From NCBI GenBank assembly GCA_900549405.1, contig URNZ01000045.1, positions 1 to 16,818 on the forward strand: a DNA stretch of 16,818 bases. Direction: 5' to 3'. Under the pieces are notes generated by a model, which ran no database searches, had not been told where the DNA came from, and saw only the letters and a list, made by a program, of their open reading frames with translations. Position numbers and translations under genes: made by a program. Shown here piece after piece: positions 1 to 5,230 of the stretch. Every line of letters starts with the position of its first letter. Within the stretch, counting starts at the first letter, position 1. This DNA is from an uncultured Eubacteriales bacterium (GTDB taxonomy: Bacteria; Bacillota; Clostridia; Oscillospirales; Oscillospiraceae).

Positions 1-612
1 GGACCTGGCCCCTGGAGGACGCCGCTCCGGAGCTATATGTGATGGCCTGTGGGGCCTTCTCCCAAGCCAGTGATCTGGATGATTTTGCTGCGCGCATGGA
101 TGCCGCGCTTCTGGCCCGTGACCCTGTACCACCCGGACATCCAGTCCGCCGCCCCCATCCTGCTGCCCGGGCGGCACATCGCCTCCATCGACGGGGGCTG
201 CGTGCTGAAACTGGACGGCCAGCTCAACGCCCTCATCCTGCCCCAGGAGGACTCCCAGGACTTCACCTGGACGGCCTGGGATGGACTGCCCACCGCCACG
301 GCTTTAGACGGACAGGAACCCTCCGCCGACCCTCTGAACATCCGCTGGGGCCGCAGCGCTGTGGAGGTGCTGGAGCGTGGGGAGGAGCTGTCTCTCTGCC
401 GCCATTTAGAGACGGGGCGGACCCTGTACATCTTAAACCAATATCTGCGCACCGGCCCCAAGGGGGTGTGGTGCGAGGACTCCACCGACTATCGCCTGCC
501 CGTGTCCCCCGGGGACGAATTGACCCTGGTGGCCCGGACGAAAACCGGTTTTTTGTGCAAAAAAGACGGGGTGACGGGGTGGTATTATGGCCGCCTGTCC
601 GGTATAATATAA
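1..612 (+). CDS. Partial unidentified protein with an apparent frameshift; possible SH3-like C-terminus
   Basis: The gene enters from the left edge and ends at TAA 610-612. The upstream part reads well in frame 3 (from base 3, through ELYVMACGAF and FAARMDAALLA). From about base 118 the convincing protein is in frame 1 (VTLYHPDIQSAAPILLPG onward), where nearly every codon ends in G or C. Frame 1 has a TGA at 40-42, and frame 3 turns into arginine/proline-rich shadow sequence. One surplus C in the CCC run at 115-117 or 122-124 would reconcile the two frames, so this is either a frameshifted gene or a sequence error. A gene caller may instead start the 3' part at GTG 49. The last 40 residues (DELTLVARTKTGFLCKKDG, then GWYYGRL) resemble a bacterial SH3-like barrel, but this is weak. 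I do not recognise the family, and no terminator follows. Confidence 0.6.
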
Positions 613-713
613 ATTCGTCCAACGGCGGCCTGACCGCCCTTCACCCTCTGCCCGGATGGGCGGAACAAATAAATATAGATAGACTACTTTAGAAAAGTTG
701 AGGTTAATTTTTT

Positions 714-1619
714 ATGCTGGAGTTTCATCCCCTGCAACTGGAGGACCTGCCCCGTCTGCGCTCCTTTTTCAACTATAGCGGCAGCCGCATCTGCGACACC
801 ACGCCGGGAACCGTGTTCATCTGGCGGGACATGTACGAGACGGAGTGGGCCATCTGCGACGACAGCCTTTATTTCAAGGTCCAATACCCCTCCTTGGGGG
901 AGACCTTCACCCTGCCCCTGGGCGGGGGCCGGACAGAGCACTTTCGGGAGATCGCCCAGTACTGCTGTGAAAAGGGCATCCCCCTGTCCTTCTATCCCGT
1001 GCCCAAGGACGAGCTGCCCCGGCTCCAGGCGTATTTCCCCAACAGCGCCGCCGTGGCCGAGCGGGACAGCTTTGACTATCTCTATCGGGCGGAGGACCTG
1101 ATGTACTTCCGGGGCAAAAAGCTCAGCGGCCAGCGCAACCACGTGAACAAGTTTTTAAAGACCTATGGCAACTGGACCTTCCGCGCCATGACCGAGGAAG
1201 ACATCCCCCATGTGAAGGCGTTTTTGGATAGTTATGCCGCCCGGTGGGACAAGGCCGCCGCCTCCTTCCACGAGGACATCGCCAAGACCCACGAGGTGCT
1301 GGACCACTTCGCCACCTATGACCTGCTGGGGGGCATCCTCCAGGTGGAGGACAACATCGTGGGCTTCTCCCTGGGGGAGATCGTGGGGGACACCCTGTTC
1401 ACCCACATCGAAAAGGCGGACCGGGACTATGAGGGCTGCTATCAGATGCTGGTGGCCCAGTTTGCCCAGCACTTTGTCCGGGACGGCGTCCACTTCATCA
1501 ACCGGGAGGACGACACCGGCGACCTTGGCCTGCGCACCAGCAAGCTGTCTTATCACCCGGTGGCCCTGCTGGAGAAATACACCGTGACCATCGAGGAGCC
1601 CTGCGGCCAGCGGGGCTGA
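714..1619 (+). CDS. DUF2156 (phosphatidylglycerol lysyltransferase C-terminal-like) protein
   Basis: A 301-residue soluble protein with no signal peptide or membrane segment. It resembles the DUF2156 / LPG-synthetase C-terminal family, which has two GNAT-like folds. Typical features are the N-terminal half with TPGTVFIWRDMYETEWA, the centre RGKKLSGQRNHVNKFLKTYG, and the C-terminal half with GFSLGEIVGDTLFTHIEKAD followed by FINREDDTGDLGLRTSKLSY. In MprF-type enzymes this domain transfers an aminoacyl group from tRNA to phosphatidylglycerol. Stand-alone copies like this one lack the flippase membrane domain, and their substrate is unknown, so only the fold can be asserted. The ATG has just a weak GTTGAGG-like ribosome binding site. 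rimI starts 33 bp after its stop, suggesting a shared transcript with rimI and tsaD. Confidence 0.85.
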   Translation: MLEFHPLQLEDLPRLRSFFNYSGSRICDTTPGTVFIWRDMYETEWAICDDSLYFKVQYPSLGETFTLPLGGGRTEHFREIAQYCCEKGIPLSFYPVPKDELPRLQAYFPNSAAVAERDSFDYLYRAEDLMYFRGKKLSGQRNHVNKFLKTYGNWTFRAMTEEDIPHVKAFLDSYAARWDKAAASFHEDIAKTHEVLDHFATYDLLGGILQVEDNIVGFSLGEIVGDTLFTHIEKADRDYEGCYQMLVAQFAQHFVRDGVHFINREDDTGDLGLRTSKLSYHPVALLEKYTVTIEEPCGQRG

Positions 1620-1652
1620 GTTTTCAACCTAATCACGAACGGAAGTGTTTTC

Positions 1653-2117
1653 ATGTATTACGAGATCGTGCCCATGGACCGCAGCCACATCGAGGAGATC
1701 GCGGCCCTGGAAAAGGAGTGCTTCTCCACCCCCTGGACGGAGCAGATGCTCACCGACGCCCTGTTCGACAGCCAGGCCAGCTTTATCGTGGCCGAGGCGG
1801 AGGACGGCCACATCCTGGGCTATGCCGGTCTCCACGTCATCGTGGACGAGGGCTATATCGACAACATCGCCGTGACCCCCGACGCCCGGCGGCACGGGGT
1901 GGCCTCCGCCCTGCTTGACGTGTACTGCCGCTTCGGCGCGGTGAACCTGGCCTTCCTCACTCTGGAGGTGCGGGCGTCCAACCAGGCGGCCAGGGGCCTC
2001 TATGAAAAATACGGCTTTCAGCAGGCGGGCCTGCGCCCGGGGTATTATCAGCACCCCCGGGAGGACGCCGTCATCATGACCCGCTATTTCAACGGGCAGG
2101 AGGGGGAGCAGCCGTGA
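1653..2117 (+). CDS. rimI: Ribosomal protein S18-alanine N-acetyltransferase RimI
   Basis: A 154-residue single-domain GNAT acetyltransferase of usual RimI length. In the family it transfers acetyl from acetyl-CoA to the N-terminal alanine of ribosomal protein S18 in the cytoplasm. Visible family features are the N-terminal ECFSTPWTEQML segment, beta-4 leading into the acetyl-CoA pyrophosphate loop (DNIAVTPDARRHGVASALL, with RRHGVA as the Q/RxxGxG/A-type motif), then LEVRASNQAARGLYEKYGF and the closing RPGYYQHPREDAVIM. A modest GGAAG ribosome binding site precedes the ATG. The stop overlaps the tsaD start by 4 bp, so the two are probably translationally coupled. The rimI-tsaD pairing is common in Firmicutes and supports the RimI call over a generic GNAT. 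Confidence 0.9.
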   Translation: MYYEIVPMDRSHIEEIAALEKECFSTPWTEQMLTDALFDSQASFIVAEAEDGHILGYAGLHVIVDEGYIDNIAVTPDARRHGVASALLDVYCRFGAVNLAFLTLEVRASNQAARGLYEKYGFQQAGLRPGYYQHPREDAVIMTRYFNGQEGEQP

Positions 2118-3124
2118 ACATTCTGGCCATTGAATCCTCCTGCGACGAGACGGCAGCGGCGGTGGTCCGGGACGGGCGCACCGTCCTGTCCAACTGCGTC
2201 TCCTCTCAGATCGAGATGCACACGATTTACGGCGGCGTGGTTCCGGAGATCGCCTCCCGCAAGCACGTGGAGGCCGTCACCGCCCTGGCCGACCAGGCGG
2301 TGGAGCAGGCGGGCCTGACGAAGTCTGACCTAGACGCCGTGGCCGTCACCTATGCCCCCGGCCTCATCGGGGCGGTGCTGGTGGGGGTGAACTTTGCCAA
2401 GGGGGCCGCCATGGCCCTGGATCTGCCCCTCATCCCCGTCCACCACGTGCGGGGCCACATCGCCGCCAACTATCTCACCCACCCGGATCTGGAGCCCCCC
2501 TTCGTCTGCCTGTGCGTCTCCGGCGGCACCACCGCCATTGTGGATGTGCGGTCCTACACGGACATGTCCGTCCTGGGCGGCACCCGGGACGACGCGGCGG
2601 GGGAGTGCTTTGACAAGGTGGCCCGGGTGCTGGGCATCGGCTATCCCGGCGGCGGCCCCATGGACCGGCTGGCCGCGGGGGGCGACGACCGGAAATATGA
2701 CCTGCCCCAGGCCCACGTCAGCGGCCACGAGCTGGACATGTCCTTCTCCGGCCTGAAGACCGCCAGCCTGAACCTGATCCACAACGCCCAGCAGAAGGGG
2801 GAGGAACTGGACCTGCCCTCCTTCGCCGCCAGCTTTGGCCGGGCGGTGAGCCAGTCCCTGGTCCCCCGGGCCATGGCCGCATCCCGAAAGCTGGGCTATG
2901 GCAAGGTGGCCGTGGCCGGGGGCGTGGCCGCCAACAGCCGCATCCGGGCCGACCTCCAGGCCGCCTGCGCCAAGAGCGGAGACAAGCTGTTCCTGCCCGA
3001 GCTGCGCTATTGCGGGGACAACGGGGCCATGATCGGCTGCCAGGGGTATTACGAGTTCCTGGCCGGACACACCGCCGGGGCGGAGCTGAACGCCTACGCC
3101 ACCCGGGATATCTCTCTGGGCTGA
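2114..3124 (+). CDS. tsaD: tRNA N6-adenosine threonylcarbamoyltransferase TsaD
   Basis: A 336-residue Kae1/TsaD protein of normal length. It transfers threonylcarbamoyl from threonylcarbamoyl-AMP to A37 of ANN-decoding tRNAs, acting with TsaB and TsaE in bacteria. Visible motifs are the ASKHA phosphate-1 loop AIESSCDETAAAV, the metal ligands in HHVRGH (His111, His115), CVSGGTTAIVDV, DDAAGECFDKVARVLG, GYPGGGPMDRLA, DMSFSGLKTA, AGGVAANSRIR and a C-terminal GDNGAMIG with the third metal ligand near Asp302. The start is GTG 2114, inside the end of rimI, with a purine-rich AGGAGGGGG ribosome binding site. TsaB and TsaE are not in this window; in many Firmicutes they sit just upstream of rimI, a place taken here by the DUF2156 gene. 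Confidence 0.96.
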   Translation: MNILAIESSCDETAAAVVRDGRTVLSNCVSSQIEMHTIYGGVVPEIASRKHVEAVTALADQAVEQAGLTKSDLDAVAVTYAPGLIGAVLVGVNFAKGAAMALDLPLIPVHHVRGHIAANYLTHPDLEPPFVCLCVSGGTTAIVDVRSYTDMSVLGGTRDDAAGECFDKVARVLGIGYPGGGPMDRLAAGGDDRKYDLPQAHVSGHELDMSFSGLKTASLNLIHNAQQKGEELDLPSFAASFGRAVSQSLVPRAMAASRKLGYGKVAVAGGVAANSRIRADLQAACAKSGDKLFLPELRYCGDNGAMIGCQGYYEFLAGHTAGAELNAYATRDISLG

Positions 3125-3162
3125 GCGTTTTTCTCTTGCTGAAAATTTTCTGAAATGGGCAC

Positions 3163-3243
3163 TTTTCCACATTGCCTGTGGAAAACTCTGTGGAAAATGT
3201 GCATAACTTGGTGTTATGTCTCCCATCCCACCGGTTTTCCACA
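3163..3243. promoter_or_regulatory. Cluster of five DnaA-box-like 9-mers
   Basis: Five matches to the bacterial DnaA-box consensus TTWTNCACA lie within 81 bp: TTTTCCACA at 3163-3171 (plus) and 3235-3243 (plus), the same word on the minus strand at 3177-3185 and 3189-3197, and TTATGCACA on the minus strand at 3198-3206. The first two form a perfect 9-bp inverted repeat with a 5-bp spacer. AT-richer sequence follows on the right. No dnaA, dnaN or rpmH gene is nearby, so this is more likely a DnaA-binding/titration or regulatory cluster than the main origin. The 9-mers are directly visible; binding is inferred. Confidence 0.55.
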
Positions 3244-3274
3244 TCCCTCCCCCGGCAATTTTTCGGAAAAACGA

Positions 3275-3303
3275 TTGTATTTTTCTCCGTTTTCCTGTAG
3301 ACT
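3275..3303 (+). promoter_or_regulatory. Possible sigma-A promoter for the 56-residue membrane protein
   Basis: TTGTAT (3275-3280), a 17-bp spacer and TAGACT (3298-3303) give a modest sigma-A-like promoter. It lies about 50 bp before a small gene with a strong ribosome binding site. A short GGCCC/GGGCC hairpin could form in the leader. The match is weak at both hexamers. Confidence 0.35.
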
Positions 3304-3356
3304 AGGTTTCATCAAGGACTGTCGGCCCTGCGGGGCCCCATAAGGAGGTCAAGAAT

Positions 3357-3527
3357 ATGAAAGTCGCCCGTTTTGTGCTGAAGATCGTGGCCCTGTCCCT
3401 GGGGGCCGCCGCCGCCGTGTGCGCCATCATCGCCTATTGGGACAAGCTGGCCCAGCTGGGCAGCTGCGCCAAGACCAAGATCCAGCGCACCGCCTGCGCC
3501 TCGGAGTATGATGACTACGAGGAGTAA
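3357..3527 (+). CDS. Small single-pass membrane protein, 56 residues, function unknown
   Basis: The ATG at 3357 follows a textbook ribosome binding site (AAGGAGG, 3342-3348) at 8-bp spacing, and the frame runs to TAA 3525-3527. The protein starts MKVARFVLKIVALSLG, has one hydrophobic alanine/valine-rich helix at about residues 5-27, then YWDKLAQLG, a middle with Cys37 and Cys47, and an acidic C-terminus ending DDYEE. Most codons end in G or C, matching neighbouring genes. A strong terminator lies 18 bp beyond the stop, so it is probably a one-gene transcript. I do not recognise the family. Topology is likely N-in with the tail outside, or a simple membrane anchor. Confidence 0.75.
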   Translation: MKVARFVLKIVALSLGAAAAVCAIIAYWDKLAQLGSCAKTKIQRTACASEYDDYEE

Positions 3528-3545
3528 GCCCACCGAAAACCCACA

Positions 3546-3590
3546 GCGCCCTGCCGGAGGATATTCCCCGGCAGGGCGCTTCTTTGTTTT
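3546..3590. terminator. Bidirectional rho-independent terminator
   Basis: A perfect 12-bp GC-rich stem (GCGCCCTGCCGG at 3546-3557 with its complement at 3568-3579) has a 10-nt loop and is followed by the T-rich stretch TTCTTTGTTTT. It lies between the convergent ends of the small membrane protein gene (plus) and nrdG (minus). On the minus strand the following sequence contains TTTT, so it may also stop nrdG transcription. Confidence 0.85.
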
Positions 3591-3602
3591 GCTTTTCTTG
3601 GC

Positions 3603-4121
3603 TCACTCGATCTTGTCCCACAGGACGATCTCCCCCGTCTTCAGAGAGGCGGGCACGTCGATGAGCCGCTGGTTGTCCGAGCCGCGAAAGCGGATGCTCA
3701 GACTCTTCCGCTCCAAAATAAAGGGCCCGTCCACCAGCACGTCCAGCAGCTCTAATATCTCCCGGCTGTGCCGGCCCACCTCTCCGGCGGCCAGGCGGGG
3801 GAAGAGATAGCCGGAGTAGCACCAGACGTCCTTGTCCGGGAAGCGCTCCCGCACCCGACGGACCAGGTGGAGGATGGCCTGCTGATTTTCCGGCTCCATG
3901 GGCTCGCCCCCCAGCAGGGACAGGCCGTGGATATAGGGCCGGGCCAGGGCGGATAATATCTCCTCCTCCTGCTCCGGGCCGAAGGGCTTTCCATAGTGAA
4001 AATCCCAGGTCTCCGGGTTGAAGCACCCCTCGCAGTGGTGGGTGCAGCCGGAGACAAACAGAGACACCCGCACACCGGGGCCGTTGGCCACGTCGATGGG
4101 CCGGATATCCGCGTAATTCAT
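3603..4121 (-). CDS. nrdG: Anaerobic ribonucleoside-triphosphate reductase activating protein NrdG
   Basis: A 172-residue radical-SAM activase. In the family, NrdG uses a 4Fe-4S cluster and S-adenosylmethionine to generate the glycyl radical on the class III ribonucleotide reductase NrdD, for dNTP synthesis without oxygen. The cluster motif CTHHCEGC (Cys26, Cys30, Cys33; CxxxCxxC) is intact and follows VANGPGVRVSLFVSG. The SAM-binding region GLSLLGGEPMEPEN and the C-terminal DVLVDGPFILERK also match. The start ATG overlaps the TetR stop as ATGA and has a GGGAGG ribosome binding site inside the TetR gene. NrdD is not adjacent on either side, which is less usual. PflA-type activases are close relatives, but the length and motif order favour NrdG. 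Confidence 0.92.
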   Translation of the reverse strand: MNYADIRPIDVANGPGVRVSLFVSGCTHHCEGCFNPETWDFHYGKPFGPEQEEEILSALARPYIHGLSLLGGEPMEPENQQAILHLVRRVRERFPDKDVWCYSGYLFPRLAAGEVGRHSREILELLDVLVDGPFILERKSLSIRFRGSDNQRLIDVPASLKTGEIVLWDKIE

Positions 4122-4732
4122 GTTGTAAGACCTCCCTGCGGCCTGTTAAGCCGCAAACTTTCTTCCTTTTGGCGGTCTATGGCCCCCCGCAGCTGGTCCG
4201 TCAACAGCCGGTCGATAAAGTCCACCAGCTCCTCCGCCGAGCACTTCAGCTCCCCCAGCACCCAGCTCTCCACCACCCCGGCCAGGGCGATGACATAGAA
4301 CTGGGTCAGCAGCTCCCCCTGCTCCGGGGCCTGCAAAAAGTGGGCCTGCCGGTGCAGCTCGTCCACGGTGCGGTGGATGATGGCATGGATGTCGTCCCGG
4401 AAGAACATGCTGATGTACGACCGGCCCAGGGACTGCAGCGCGCAGCGGCACACGGCCCGGTTCTCCTCTAAATAGCGCAGCAGCTGCAAAAGGCCCTCCT
4501 GCCACAGCAGGGCCCCGTCGTGCTGCCGCAGCAGGGACACCGCCTCCTGCTGGAACATCCAGCGCACCAAATCATAGATATCCTCAAAGTGATAATAAAA
4601 CGCCTGGCGCTTTAATCCGCAGTCGTCGGCCAGCTCCCGGATGGTGATCTTGTCCAGGGGCTTTTGGGCCATTTTTTTCTTCAGCGCCTGGCAGAGCATG
4701 GTCTTGGTGTGTTCAGACACCGCATATGGCAT
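4118..4732 (-). CDS. TetR/AcrR-family transcriptional regulator (DhaS-like)
   Basis: A 204-residue regulator with an N-terminal TetR helix-turn-helix at about residues 12-55 (KMAQKPLDKITIRELADDCG followed by LKRQAFYYHFEDIYDLV) and an all-helical ligand-binding C-terminal domain resembling the DhaS / TetR_C_8 group. The open frame extends further upstream to 4783, but a perfect TATAAT lies inside that extension, so ATG 4730-4732 (MPYAVSEHTK) is the better start. The gene is coupled to nrdG by a 4-bp overlap. It is divergent from the small-protein/MMPL operon, which is the classic arrangement for a TetR repressor of an exporter. The ligand is unknown. Confidence 0.88.
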   Translation of the reverse strand: MPYAVSEHTKTMLCQALKKKMAQKPLDKITIRELADDCGLKRQAFYYHFEDIYDLVRWMFQQEAVSLLRQHDGALLWQEGLLQLLRYLEENRAVCRCALQSLGRSYISMFFRDDIHAIIHRTVDELHRQAHFLQAPEQGELLTQFYVIALAGVVESWVLGELKCSAEELVDFIDRLLTDQLRGAIDRQKEESLRLNRPQGGLTT

Positions 4733-4754
4733 GGGTCTCACCGCCTTCCTAGGC

Positions 4755-4783
4755 ATTATAGCATGGGACGGAAAATCATACAA
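4755..4783 (-). promoter_or_regulatory. Promoter of the TetR-nrdG operon
   Basis: On the minus strand TTGTAT (4778-4783), a 17-bp spacer and a perfect TATAAT (4755-4760) form a good sigma-A promoter. Transcription would begin about 20 bp before the ATG at 4732, so the longer upstream start cannot be used from this promoter. Confidence 0.7.
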
Positions 4784-4794
4784 TCTTTCTGATG

Positions 4795-4810
4795 TGTAAA
4801 AATTTTGACA
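4795..4810. promoter_or_regulatory. Candidate TetR operator (imperfect 16-bp palindrome)
   Basis: TGTAAAAATTTTGACA is palindromic except at one base pair. It lies between the divergent TetR and small-protein genes, 12 bp upstream of the TetR -35 element. A 7-bp inverted pair, TCTTTCT (4784-4790) and AGAAAGA (4811-4817), surrounds it off-centre. Position and symmetry fit a TetR-dimer site; binding is inferred. Confidence 0.4.
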
Positions 4811-4829
4811 AGAAAGACCGGATTGCAGG

Positions 4830-4859
4830 TTGTGCTTTTCCCGCCCTTTCGCATATCAT
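4830..4859 (+). promoter_or_regulatory. Possible promoter of the MMPL operon
   Basis: TATCAT (4854-4859) is a 5-of-6 match to the -10 consensus and has a weak TTGTGC (4830-4835) 18 bp upstream. It would give a leader of about 20 nt before ATG 4886. A full TTGACA at 4805-4810 has no -10 at proper spacing. Confidence 0.35.
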
Positions 4860-4885
4860 GTTACTCTGATATGGAGGGACAAACT

Positions 4886-5182
4886 ATGACACACCGCTAT
4901 CGCATCACCCTGCACAGCCCCATGGGCCCCCGGGAGGGGGAGCTGACCCTGACCGGCGAGGTGAACGGAGCCGTGACCGGTATCCTGTCGGTGCTGGGCT
5001 TTCAGCAGCCGGTGTCCGGCCGCGAAAGCAGCGGCCACATTCAGCTGCAGCACCGCCTGCGTACCGCCATGCAGGAGCTGGACTGTGTCTCTCTGCTGGA
5101 ACTGACCGGAGAGACCATCACCGGCGTGACCCACACGGACAAGGGCTCCATCCACTGGACCGGCGTGAGGCGGCCGGACTGA
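4886..5182 (+). CDS. Small beta-rich (calycin-like) protein, 98 residues, function unknown
   Basis: The ATG at 4886 (MTHRYRITLHSPMGPREG) follows GGAGGG at 4873-4878. The open frame extends upstream to 4805 but has no ribosome binding site there, and that part would lie upstream of the likely promoter. The protein has no signal or membrane segment. It is made of alternating beta-strand-like stretches (YRITLHSPMGPREGELTL, VTGILSVLGF, GHIQLQHRL, LLELTGETITGVTHT, GSIHWTGVR), suggesting a small calycin or lipocalin-like barrel, which could hold a hydrophobic ligand. It is the first gene of the unit containing the MMPL transporter, 48 bp upstream of it. No named family is recognised with certainty. 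Confidence 0.7.
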   Translation: MTHRYRITLHSPMGPREGELTLTGEVNGAVTGILSVLGFQQPVSGRESSGHIQLQHRLRTAMQELDCVSLLELTGETITGVTHTDKGSIHWTGVRRPD

Positions 5183-5230
5183 CGGCCCTTGCGCGCGACC
5201 CCCCGATTCCCCGACAAAGGAGTGTATTCC

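Noticed and set aside
3163..3243. Main chromosomal origin oriC
   Set aside because: DnaA-box-like sites are present, but dnaA, dnaN and other usual origin neighbours are absent and no clear unwinding element was identified.
4733..4783. Longer TetR start at 4783
   Set aside because: The extension contains the TATAAT -10 element, so it would not be transcribed from that promoter.
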